Of a stretch of 64,000 nucleotides of DNA, positions 54,169 through 62,107 are shown piece after piece (the stretch's first letter is position 1; every line of letters begins with the position of its first letter). The stretch spans positions 4,092,001 through 4,156,000 of the forward strand of contig NZ_CP170448.1 in assembly GCF_042466685.1 (NCBI RefSeq), written 5' to 3'. A program made the position numbers and the translations under genes. The notes beneath the pieces are model-generated. The model ran no database searches and was not told where the DNA came from. It saw only the letters and a list, made by a program, of their open reading frames with translations. Source of the DNA: Vreelandella sp042466685 (GTDB taxonomy: Bacteria > Pseudomonadota > Gammaproteobacteria > Pseudomonadales > Halomonadaceae).

Positions 54169-54789
54169 TTAAGCCGTCAGCCCAATCCCGCGCAATATCA
54201 CCGAGGTGACCGATTGCACGGCTTTCTCAAACTGTAAGTCGTCAAGCGGTTGGTCGTCGTTGAGCAGATAGATCTGGTAGTCGAAGTCGGCGTAGTGCTG
54301 AGTGGATGCCCAGATCATATAGAGCAGGTAAGAGGGCTCGACGGGGTTGATTTGGCCTGACTCGACCCACTCGCGAATTTTCGACTCTTTGAGCTTGGCC
54401 CATTCGTAAAGGTTGTCGCGTAGGCGCTCTTTCAGAATCGGGGCGCCCTGCATCACCTCGGCCGCCCATACTTTCGAGCCGTGGGCACGATTGCGGGAGT
54501 GGTTCATCTTGGCGCGAATATAGGTGGAAAGCACGACGCGGGGGTCATCGTAGAGCTCGAAGCAGAGCGCATCTTGCTTCCAGACCTCTAAAAGCTCCAG
54601 TAACACATCCTGGTACAAGGCTTTTTTGGTGGAGAAGTAGTAGTGCACGTTGGACTTGGGAAGTTCAGCCATCTGGGCGATTTCCCCCATAGAGGCACCG
54701 GCGTAGCCTTTTTCGGCAAATAGCTGCTCCGCGGCTAAGAGAATCTTCTTAACGTTGGTCTGGCGAATTTCATCCTGGGTTCTTGCCAC
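54169..54789 (-). CDS. RutR-like TetR-family regulator of pyrimidine/beta-alanine catabolism
   Basis: A 206-residue regulator with an N-terminal helix-turn-helix (MGEIAQMAELPKSNVHYYFSTKKALY) and a ligand domain close to E. coli RutR, including YLLYMIWASTQHYADFDYQ. RutR binds uracil or thymine and is released from TTGACCAnnTGGTCAA-type sites. I prefer the GTG at 54789 (AAGGA upstream); the GTG at 54822 lies at the edge of a repeat element. It is near the MmsA and beta-alanine aminotransferase genes, which carry out the last steps of the pathway. Confidence 0.87.
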   Translation of the reverse strand: MARTQDEIRQTNVKKILLAAEQLFAEKGYAGASMGEIAQMAELPKSNVHYYFSTKKALYQDVLLELLEVWKQDALCFELYDDPRVVLSTYIRAKMNHSRNRAHGSKVWAAEVMQGAPILKERLRDNLYEWAKLKESKIREWVESGQINPVEPSYLLYMIWASTQHYADFDYQIYLLNDDQPLDDLQFEKAVQSVTSVILRGIGLTA

Positions 54790-54822
54790 GCTGCACTCGT
54801 TCCTTACATCGAAGATAGGCAC

Positions 54823-54880
54823 TGGGCTTTGTACGAAAACTGCCAGCGCCTTCGCTCGCCGACTTTTCGTACAAAGCCTA
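54823..54880. repeat. Inverted-repeat element, copy 2 (58 bp)
   Basis: TGGGCTTTGTACGAAAA (54823-54839) and TTTTCGTACAAAGCCTA (54864-54880) match as inverted arms at 16 of 17 positions. The minus-strand sequence TAGGCTTT, then GAAAAGTCGGCGAGCGAAGG, is shared with the copy at 36510. This copy lacks the middle section of the first. It lies between the RutR-like gene and the MmsA terminator. Confidence 0.75.
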
Positions 54881-54910
54881 AAAAAAGCACCGTCGCAGTG
54901 CGACGGTGCT
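54881..54910 (-). terminator. Rho-independent terminator of the aminotransferase-mmsA operon
   Basis: A perfect 12-bp stem, AGCACCGTCGCA/TGCGACGGTGCT, followed by T(7) on the minus strand, 29 bp after the mmsA stop. Confidence 0.92.
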
Positions 54911-54938
54911 GAGAAGATCTCCTATTTACCCTAGGACG

Positions 54939-56435
54939 TCAACTTTGATTGGCGGGGAACGAGAACTCCGCTCGGGTCGCTTCGCTAACCGACGGCCAGC
55001 GCTGGGAAACCGCTTTGCGGCGGGTATAGAAACGCACTGAGTCAGGACCGTAGGCGTGAAGATCACCAAACAGCGAGCGCTTCCAACCGCCAAAGCTGTG
55101 GTAGGCCACCGGTACCGGCAGCGGCACATTGACCCCCACCATGCCCACTTCAACGCCATCGGTAAAGCGGCGGGCGGCTTCGCCATCACGGGTAAATAGG
55201 CAAGTGCCATTGCCATATTCGTGGTCGTTAATCAGTTGCATGGCATCGTCCAGGCTAGCGACCCGCATGACACAGAGCACCGGTCCAAAGATCTCTTCTT
55301 GATAGATGCGCATCTCGGCGGTGACGTTATCGAACAAGCAGCCACCCACGAAGTAGCCCTCCTCGTAACCAGCGACTTGCAGATCACGGCCATCGGCGAC
55401 CAACGTTGCCCCGGCATTAACACCATCTTCGATAAAACTGAGCACTTTAGCACGGTGCTCGGCGGTTACTAGCGGGCCCATATCCAGGTCTTTTTTAGTG
55501 CCGGGGCCGACTTTCAACTGAGCGATTTTAGGCAGCATGGTTTCGACTAAGCGATTGGCCGTTTCATCACCGACGCACACCGCCACTGAGATCGCCATGC
55601 AGCGCTCGCCGCAGCTACCAAACGCTGCCCCCATTAGCGTATTGGCGGCGTTCTCTAAATCGGCATCAGGCAGCACCACGGCGTGATTCTTCGCCCCACC
55701 CAAAGCCTGAACGCGCTTGCCTGCAGCAGAGCCCCGGCTATAGATCGCTTCCGCGACCGGCGTTGACCCAACAAAGGAAATAGCTTTTACAGCCTTGGCA
55801 TCCAGCAGCGTTTCCACGGCTTCGCGTCCGCCGTGAATCACATTCATCACGCCTTTGGGCAGCCCCGCTTCTTGCAGCAGTTCAGCTACCGCCATCGCCG
55901 CTGAAGGATCTTTCTCTGAAGGCTTGAGGATGAAGGTGTTACCGCAGGCGATTGCCATCGGGTACATCCACAGCGGTACCATGGCGGGGAAGTTAAACGG
56001 CGTAATGCCCGCCACCACGCCTAACGGCTGAAAGTTAGACCACGCATCAATACCTGGCCCTACGTTGTGGGAGTACTCGCCTTTGAGCAGTTCCGGCACG
56101 CCGCAGGCGTACTCAACGTTTTCGATACCGCGCTTAAGTTCGCCCATGGCATCTTCCGGGGTTTTGCCATGCTCTTCGCTAACCAGTTGCACCAGGCGGT
56201 TAGCGTTATCTTCGAGCAACTGCTTAAAGCGGTACATCACCTGGGCGCGCTTGGCGGGCGGGGTATCGCGCCAGGCGGGAAATGCCGCCTGAGCAGCGGC
56301 AATGGCACGCTCTACATCGGCTGCATTGGCATCCGCCACTTGGCGAATCACTTTACCCGTTGAAGGGTTGGTCACGTCCAGCGTGCGCTGGCTTTGCACT
56401 AATTCACCGTTAATCAGGTGGGAAACATTACTCAT
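54939..56435 (-). CDS. mmsA: CoA-acylating methylmalonate-semialdehyde dehydrogenase
   Basis: Oxidises malonate semialdehyde or methylmalonate semialdehyde with NAD and CoA to acetyl-CoA or propionyl-CoA, the last step of reductive uracil or thymine breakdown and of valine breakdown. The 498-residue protein has catalytic C279 (FGSCGERCMA) and the subfamily form QALGGAKNH in place of the general-base ELGGK motif, which marks CoA-dependent members. It is 31 bp downstream of the aminotransferase that makes its substrate, with a strong terminator after it. Confidence 0.94.
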   Translation of the reverse strand: MSNVSHLINGELVQSQRTLDVTNPSTGKVIRQVADANAADVERAIAAAQAAFPAWRDTPPAKRAQVMYRFKQLLEDNANRLVQLVSEEHGKTPEDAMGELKRGIENVEYACGVPELLKGEYSHNVGPGIDAWSNFQPLGVVAGITPFNFPAMVPLWMYPMAIACGNTFILKPSEKDPSAAMAVAELLQEAGLPKGVMNVIHGGREAVETLLDAKAVKAISFVGSTPVAEAIYSRGSAAGKRVQALGGAKNHAVVLPDADLENAANTLMGAAFGSCGERCMAISVAVCVGDETANRLVETMLPKIAQLKVGPGTKKDLDMGPLVTAEHRAKVLSFIEDGVNAGATLVADGRDLQVAGYEEGYFVGGCLFDNVTAEMRIYQEEIFGPVLCVMRVASLDDAMQLINDHEYGNGTCLFTRDGEAARRFTDGVEVGMVGVNVPLPVPVAYHSFGGWKRSLFGDLHAYGPDSVRFYTRRKAVSQRWPSVSEATRAEFSFPANQS

Positions 56436-56466
56436 ATTTAAACTCTCTGAAATTTAGATCAGTCAC

Positions 56467-57840
56467 TTATGCCAACGAATCCAAGGTGGACGCCACCGCG
56501 TCAAAAAGCCGCTCTAGCTCAGCCTCAGTGGTGCCAAACGGAGGGCCAAACTGTAACGTGTCGCCGCCGTAGCGCACGTAGAACCCCGCTTCCCAGAGTG
56601 CCATGTGGGCATCTCTTGGCCGGATAATGGGGTCGCCGTCTCGAGGCGTTAGCTGAATAGCGCCAGCCAAGCCGTAGTTGCGAATATCGACAATGTGGTT
56701 GCGGCCTTTTAGCGCGTGCAGCTTCTGCTCGAAGCTGGGCGCAATGGCGCTAACCTGAGCGGGGAAGTTTTCACGCTCCATCATTTCAAGGGCCGCTAGC
56801 CCCGCAGCGCAGGCCACCGGGTGGGCGCTGTAGGTGTAACCGTGGGAGAACTCGACGGCATGCTGGGGGCCACCGGCGTGCATAAAGGTGTCGAAAATCT
56901 CACTAGAGGCGATCACTGCGCCCATCGGGATAGCGCCGTTGGTGATCTGTTTCGCCACGTTCATGATATCTGGCGTTACGCCAAACGCTTCGGCGCCAGT
57001 AGTCGCACCACTGCGGCCAAAGGCGGTGATCACTTCGTCAAAAATCAGCAGAATATCGTGGGCAGTACAGATCTCGCGCAGCCGATCCAGATAGCCTTTG
57101 GGCGGCACAATAACCCCTGCAGAGCCGGACATCGGCTCGACAATCACCGCTGCAATGGTAGAGGCATCATGCAGCGCGATTTGATCAAGCAGCGCATCGG
57201 CCAGCTCTGTACCGGTTTCCGCCTGTCCACGGGTGTAGGCGTGGCCCGCCTGAAGGGTGTGGGGAAGATGCGTTACGTCCAGCAATTGGCCGTAGTGTTT
57301 ACGGTTACCCCCGATACCGCCCAGACTGGTGCCGCCAATATTCACCCCATGATAGCCCTTGGCACGGCCGATCATGCGGGTCTTCTCAGGCTTCCCTTTT
57401 AAACGCCAGTAAGCCTTGGCCATTTTGACCGAGGTGTCGGCGGCTTCTGAACCGGAGTTGGTGAAGAACACATGATCCAATCCGGTAGGCGTTAGGCTAG
57501 CGACCTTTTCTGCCAGCTTGAACGCCAGTGGATGGCCAAGCTGAAAGCCGGGAGCAAAGTCGAGGCTGCCGAGCTGCGCCGCCACGGCTTTTTGGATCTC
57601 TTCGCGGTTGTGGCCCGCGCCGCAGGTCCATAGGCCGGAGAGCGAATCGAATAGCTTACGGCCCTGATCATCAATGTAGTAACGCCCTTCCGCCCCGGCG
57701 ATCACGCGCGGATTGGCATGGAAGTCGCGGTTGGCGCTGAACGGCATCCAATAGTGCTGGTTTAGCGCTGTTTTAGACGACGTATCTGATGATGAGGTAC
57801 GCGAGGTTTTAGGTGTCGTTTTGCTTTTTATTCCAAACAT
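56467..57840 (-). CDS. Beta-alanine:pyruvate aminotransferase (class III)
   Basis: Transfers the amino group of beta-alanine (or beta-aminoisobutyrate) to pyruvate. Class III aminotransferase fold with NSGSEAADTSVKMAKAYW, the PLP Asp in LLIFDEVITAFGRSG and the PLP lysine K297 (NVAKQITNGAIPMGAV, numbered from the chosen start). Strong likeness to omega-amino acid:pyruvate transaminases and pairing with mmsA support the substrate. I place the start at the ATG at 57840 (GGAG upstream); starts up to the GTG at 57885 are open. Taurine or other omega-amines are alternative substrates. Confidence 0.9.
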   Translation of the reverse strand: MFGIKSKTTPKTSRTSSSDTSSKTALNQHYWMPFSANRDFHANPRVIAGAEGRYYIDDQGRKLFDSLSGLWTCGAGHNREEIQKAVAAQLGSLDFAPGFQLGHPLAFKLAEKVASLTPTGLDHVFFTNSGSEAADTSVKMAKAYWRLKGKPEKTRMIGRAKGYHGVNIGGTSLGGIGGNRKHYGQLLDVTHLPHTLQAGHAYTRGQAETGTELADALLDQIALHDASTIAAVIVEPMSGSAGVIVPPKGYLDRLREICTAHDILLIFDEVITAFGRSGATTGAEAFGVTPDIMNVAKQITNGAIPMGAVIASSEIFDTFMHAGGPQHAVEFSHGYTYSAHPVACAAGLAALEMMERENFPAQVSAIAPSFEQKLHALKGRNHIVDIRNYGLAGAIQLTPRDGDPIIRPRDAHMALWEAGFYVRYGGDTLQFGPPFGTTEAELERLFDAVASTLDSLA

Positions 57841-57934
57841 GGTGTCCAGCTCCATCGTATGAGGCATGACCTCAGCATGCGCCACCGAACACGTTTATAA
57901 AATTACACTTTTCTTTTGTTCACGTTAGAGAATC

Positions 57935-58017
57935 TATACGTATAAGTGCCGCCTCGCTTACCCCTTGGCCTTGACGCCTGATAAAAAAACACCTAATCAT
58001 TATATTTATACGAATAA
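57935..58017. promoter_or_regulatory. Two TATACGWATAA boxes in the divergent promoter region
   Basis: TATACGTATAA (57935-57945) and TATACGAATAA (58007-58017), 72 bp apart, lie in the 325-bp gap between the divergent aminotransferase and symporter genes. TATACGTATA is a perfect palindrome. Such short palindromes resemble GntR/FadR-type operators, and a FadR-type gene follows the symporter. The rest of the gap is AT-rich without other recognised sites. Confidence 0.4.
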
Positions 58018-58165
58018 ATACAACAAATCAGTGGAACACGCCCAAACAGTGCTCGGCACCGATAACGTTGCTTTCAAGTAGCTCCGTGGTGGGTCGACGC
58101 GTACTGGAATCTCTGCTCACAAATTCAACATAAACAGATCAACATAAACAAAGGGCTAACGCGCG

Positions 58166-58408
58166 ATGAAATATTTTACCCCCTTAAAGCTGTCGATTTA
58201 TGGCGGCATGCTTTTCAGTTTTATTATGCTGGAAAGTCCCATCGTTATGCTGGCTAACCGCATAGAGCCCATGGTGATGGGACTCCCCTTTCTTTTAGTT
58301 TGGAACTTGTTGTGGTGGTTTGTATTAACGGCGCTGTTTTTGGTGGCCTATTTCACCAACTGGGGCAGCCCCGCACCAACCACTGCTCATACCACTAAAC
58401 AGCCATAG
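58166..58408 (+). CDS. DUF3311 small membrane protein, partner of the symporter
   Basis: An 80-residue protein with two hydrophobic helices (KLSIYGGMLFSFIMLESPIVMLANRI and PFLLVWNLLWWFVLTALFLVAYF). DUF3311 genes are regularly found just before sodium/solute symporter genes of this branch, as here (14 bp), and are presumed small accessory subunits. Its exact role is unknown. Confidence 0.85.
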   Translation: MKYFTPLKLSIYGGMLFSFIMLESPIVMLANRIEPMVMGLPFLLVWNLLWWFVLTALFLVAYFTNWGSPAPTTAHTTKQP

Positions 58409-58422
58409 CAAGGGGACTGACC

Positions 58423-59946
58423 ATGACCGGTAGTTTATTAATTATTGCAGCGTTTATGATTATTCCCTTGCTGGTGGGGGTTTTATCAGCACGTCAATCG
58501 CAAGAAACCAGCGAAGATTTTTTCGTTCAAGGCCGCGCGATGGGCAGTATTGCGGTGTTTTTCACCGTGGCAGCAACCTGGTGGAGTGCCTTTGCGTTCC
58601 TGGGCTCTAACGCCACCTTTTATACCAATGGGCCAGTATTTCTTACCGCGCTCGCCTGGAACCTGCTGTTTGGTTTTATGTACTACTGGATTGGTAAGCG
58701 GGTTTGGTTTTTAGGCAAGCGATTCAATTATTTAACACCTTCGGATTTAATTGGTGACTTCTATAACAGCGAGGCGCTACGCATTACCGTTGCCGCTATC
58801 ACGCTGATTTTCACCATCCCTTATTTGCAGATCCAGCTAACTGGCGGCGCCTATTTAATCGAAGTCGCCTCTGGTGGGTTGATTCCGTTTTGGCTCGCTG
58901 CACTGCTGTTCTACTTCATCATTATTATCTACGTATGGATTGGCGGCATCCGTGCCATCGCCTGGACCGACGTTATTTATGGCGCCCTGCTGTTCTTCGG
59001 CATGCTCTATGCCGGTTACTATATTTCCACCCAGGTAGGCGGGCCAACCGCTCTCTTTAGCCAGCTTCAGCAAACCTCCCCTGACCATCTCACCATGCCT
59101 GGACCTAACGGCACCATGGGCTACCCCATGTGGTTCTCGCTGTTTGCGATTACCGCGATTGGCGCCTTTATGGGCCCGCAAATCTGGCTGCGCATGTACT
59201 CAGTCAAACACGGTAAGCTATTCAACTTAATGCCCTTTTTACTCGGCTTAGCCGCCTTTGCCTATGTGGGGTCAGTGCTATCTGGCTACTCCGGCGTGAT
59301 ACTCGAACCCAATGTGGAAAACCCCGATCAAATTCTGCCCATTATGTTGATGGAATATGCGCCTTACCTGCTTGCCTCGCTGATTATGGCAGCAGGCGCT
59401 TCGGCTGCGATGTCCACGGCCAACTCGCAGATTCACGCGGTTTCTACTGTGGTCACAATGGATATCTACAAACGCTATGTGAACCGTGAAGCAAGCCAGG
59501 CACGTATTGTTTATATCGGTCGTTTATCGCTGGTGGGCTTCTCTCTGGCGGCTTATATCATGGCGCTTACCGTACCCGGCGTACTGGTCACCATTGGTAT
59601 TGCTGCGCTGGCGGGCACTGCACAGCTGGTGATTCCTACCATCGGTGCTATCACTTGGAAAAAAGCCCACCCTACCGCTGCGCTCGCTGGTTTGTGGGCA
59701 GGCGTTGCCTGCGTGCTGCTGATGACCTTTGGCCCACTAAGCGCTCCCTTTGGCTACCATGCAGGTATTTGGGGCCTATTGCTTAACGCTGCGCTATTTG
59801 TTGGCCTAAGCCATGCGCTGCACCGCCGCGATACAGCAGTAGTGGAACGTTTTACTCAAGCGCGCTATGAGTACGATGCCGAGTACCACCCTGAGCGTTT
59901 ACCCGCCTATGGCTACGAAACGACCAGCACCGCTAACAACAAATAA
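58423..59946 (+). CDS. Sodium/solute symporter (SSS family)
   Basis: A 507-residue, about 13-helix LeuT-fold transporter of the SSS family: SEDFFVQGRAMGSIAVFFTVAATWWSAFAFLG near the N-terminus, YVWIGGIRAIAWTDVIYG, and AAGASAAMSTANSQIHAVSTVVTMDIY with the typical sodium-site region. It probably imports an organic acid, amino acid or ureide with Na+. Context with an M20 hydrolase, an amidase and the beta-alanine genes suggests an N-carbamoyl or amide substrate, but pantothenate- and acetate-type symporters share the fold. Confidence 0.9.
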   Translation: MTGSLLIIAAFMIIPLLVGVLSARQSQETSEDFFVQGRAMGSIAVFFTVAATWWSAFAFLGSNATFYTNGPVFLTALAWNLLFGFMYYWIGKRVWFLGKRFNYLTPSDLIGDFYNSEALRITVAAITLIFTIPYLQIQLTGGAYLIEVASGGLIPFWLAALLFYFIIIIYVWIGGIRAIAWTDVIYGALLFFGMLYAGYYISTQVGGPTALFSQLQQTSPDHLTMPGPNGTMGYPMWFSLFAITAIGAFMGPQIWLRMYSVKHGKLFNLMPFLLGLAAFAYVGSVLSGYSGVILEPNVENPDQILPIMLMEYAPYLLASLIMAAGASAAMSTANSQIHAVSTVVTMDIYKRYVNREASQARIVYIGRLSLVGFSLAAYIMALTVPGVLVTIGIAALAGTAQLVIPTIGAITWKKAHPTAALAGLWAGVACVLLMTFGPLSAPFGYHAGIWGLLLNAALFVGLSHALHRRDTAVVERFTQARYEYDAEYHPERLPAYGYETTSTANNK

Positions 59947-59957
59947 GGAGTGGGTTG

Positions 59958-60812
59958 ATGGCTCAAGCCCCTGTTTCAAAGACAGTTTCAACCTCTGGTT
60001 CAGCCTCAAGGCGCCGACCCAAACTCGCCGAGCTGATCAGCGACGATATCAAGCGCTGGATTGCCGCCGAGTCTTTGGGGGAAGGCGACCGGCTGCCGAA
60101 CGAAAAAGCGCTGATGGAGCTTTACGGTAGCGCCAAGGCTACCGTGCGCGAAGCGCTTAAGATTCTTGAGGTTGAGGGGCTAGTCACGTTAAAAACCGGG
60201 CCTAAAGGCGGGGCGGTCATTAATCAGCCAGGCATGGAGCCCGCCAGCCGCATGCTGCGTAACTTTCTGCATTTCCAACAACTGGATGGCAAGCAGGTTT
60301 ACCAGTTGCGCAAACTGCTGGAAGTAGAGCTTGCGGCATCCGTGGTGGGAAGGCTCACCGAGCACGACTTACAGCAGTTGGAAGCCAATATGTCGGCCTG
60401 CGCTTGCTGCGCGAGTGATGAAGAGGATCACCGACACCAGCGTTTTTTAGAGCTGGAGTTTCACCAGCTATTGGCCCGCGCCTGCCCGAATCCGTTGCTC
60501 GCGTTTATGTGCCAGTTCTTAAATGACATGCTGCGCGATTTGGTGGTGATCAAAAAGGCGTACGTCCCAGAGCGTAAGCAATTCGACCACGCCAATCAGG
60601 ACTACCACCGCCAGTTGGTGGATGCCTACCGCGCTGAAGATACCCAGCGAGTGCGTCAGGTAATGGCCGAGCACATGGCCGATGCCGAGCACCATATGAG
60701 CGCACTGGAAGCGCAAATGGCCGCGCAGATGCTGATCAGCAACGATTCACCCAATCTTCAGAATCACCGTTCCAAGCTACATGACCTACCAACGGAGAAT
60801 GCATCCGTTTAA
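59958..60812 (+). CDS. FadR-type GntR-family regulator
   Basis: A 284-residue regulator: winged helix-turn-helix at about 15-85 (GEGDRLPNEKALMELYGSAKATVREALKILEVEGLV) and a C-terminal all-helical FCD ligand domain. FCD regulators respond to small carboxylates and usually bind their own promoter region. It is inside the symporter-M20-amidase cluster and probably controls it, possibly through the TATACGWATAA boxes. The ATG at 58-60 of this block (59958) has AAGGAG upstream; a TTG three bases earlier is less likely. Confidence 0.9.
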   Translation: MAQAPVSKTVSTSGSASRRRPKLAELISDDIKRWIAAESLGEGDRLPNEKALMELYGSAKATVREALKILEVEGLVTLKTGPKGGAVINQPGMEPASRMLRNFLHFQQLDGKQVYQLRKLLEVELAASVVGRLTEHDLQQLEANMSACACCASDEEDHRHQRFLELEFHQLLARACPNPLLAFMCQFLNDMLRDLVVIKKAYVPERKQFDHANQDYHRQLVDAYRAEDTQRVRQVMAEHMADAEHHMSALEAQMAAQMLISNDSPNLQNHRSKLHDLPTENASV

Positions 60813-60830
60813 TCTTGCGAGGAGAGTGAA

Positions 60831-62105
60831 ATGAATACCTACGTTACACCAACCAATCATATCAACGACCTACATACCGACAGCGACCGCCTTTGGGAGT
60901 CGCTGATGGAAATGGCCAAACTAGGCGCCACGCCTAAAGGCGGGGTCAATCGCCAAGCGCTCACCGATTTAGAACGTCAAGGCCGCGACCTGTTTATCCA
61001 GTGGTGCCGCGCCGAGGGCTGCACGATTCGGATTGATAATATCGGCAATATCTTTGCCCGCCGGGAAGGCAGCGACCCCAACGCCAAAACGGTCATGGCG
61101 GGCAGCCACTTGGACAGTCAGCCCACCGGTGGTAAGTATGACGGCTGCTTTGGCGTGCTCTCAGGGTTGGAAGTGATTCGCACCCTTAACCAGCACAACA
61201 TCACTACCCAATCGCCTATTGAAGTTGTCGCCTGGACGAACGAAGAGGGCTGCCGTTTCCCGCCTTGCATGATGGGTTCAGGCGTATTTAGTGGCGTGCT
61301 GGAATTTGACGCCATGCTAGCGCGCACCGACGCCGAGGGCGTCACGGTAAGCGATGCCCTCGATGCCATTCATTACCGCGGTAGTGATGCGGTCTCCCCC
61401 GACGAGATCAAAGCCTATTTTGAGCCACACATTGAGCAGGGCCCTATTCTCGAAGACACCGACACCACGATTGGCGTGGTCATCGGCGGGCTTGGCCAGA
61501 AGTGGTTCGATTTAACCCTGACAGGGCTTGAAGCCCATGCGGGCCCCACCCCGATGAACCTTCGCCGGGATGCCATGATGGGAGCCGCAGAAGTCACTCA
61601 AGCACTCAACCGAATTGCCCATGAGCACCAACCCCACGGGCGCGGCACAGTGGGTTGCATGACGCTGCACCCAGGTTCACGCAACGTGATTCCCGGCCAG
61701 GTCAAAATGACCTTGGATATGCGCCACTGGGAGCCAGAGGCCCTTATCGCAATGGGCCAAGCCGTTGCCAATGCCGTTGAAGAAATTTGCCAACGCCACG
61801 GGCTTGAATACGAGCTAACCCCCACCGCGGATTTTGCACCTGAGCATTTCAATCAAGCGTGCGTGGTTAGCGTGCGCCAAGCAGCTGAAAAGCTTCAGCT
61901 GTCACACATGGATATCATCAGCGGCGCAGGCCACGATGCAATGTTTGTTGGCCGTGTGGCACCCGCCGCGATGATATTTATTCCCTGCAAAGATGGCATT
62001 AGCCATAACGAGATTGAAAGCGCGAAGCCTGAGCACGTACACGCAGGCTGTAATGTGCTACTGCACGCCATGCTTGAAGCGGCCGGTGTTGAGGGTGGTG
62101 AATAA
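60831..62105 (+). CDS. M20-family Zn-dependent N-carbamoyl amino acid amidohydrolase
   Basis: A 424-residue metallo-amidohydrolase of the allantoate amidohydrolase/L-carbamoylase/bacterial beta-ureidopropionase group. Zinc ligands lie in AGSHLDSQPTGGKYDG and WTNEEGCRFPPCMMGS; the dimerisation lid has GLEAHAGPTPMNLRRDA, and the C-terminal AGHDA supplies a ligand. These enzymes release CO2 and ammonia from N-carbamoyl acids. Given the nearby beta-alanine genes, N-carbamoyl-beta-alanine or -isobutyrate is a fair guess, in which case it duplicates the nitrilase-type enzyme at 5706. Confidence 0.9.
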   Translation: MNTYVTPTNHINDLHTDSDRLWESLMEMAKLGATPKGGVNRQALTDLERQGRDLFIQWCRAEGCTIRIDNIGNIFARREGSDPNAKTVMAGSHLDSQPTGGKYDGCFGVLSGLEVIRTLNQHNITTQSPIEVVAWTNEEGCRFPPCMMGSGVFSGVLEFDAMLARTDAEGVTVSDALDAIHYRGSDAVSPDEIKAYFEPHIEQGPILEDTDTTIGVVIGGLGQKWFDLTLTGLEAHAGPTPMNLRRDAMMGAAEVTQALNRIAHEHQPHGRGTVGCMTLHPGSRNVIPGQVKMTLDMRHWEPEALIAMGQAVANAVEEICQRHGLEYELTPTADFAPEHFNQACVVSVRQAAEKLQLSHMDIISGAGHDAMFVGRVAPAAMIFIPCKDGISHNEIESAKPEHVHAGCNVLLHAMLEAAGVEGGE

Positions 62106-62107
62106 TC

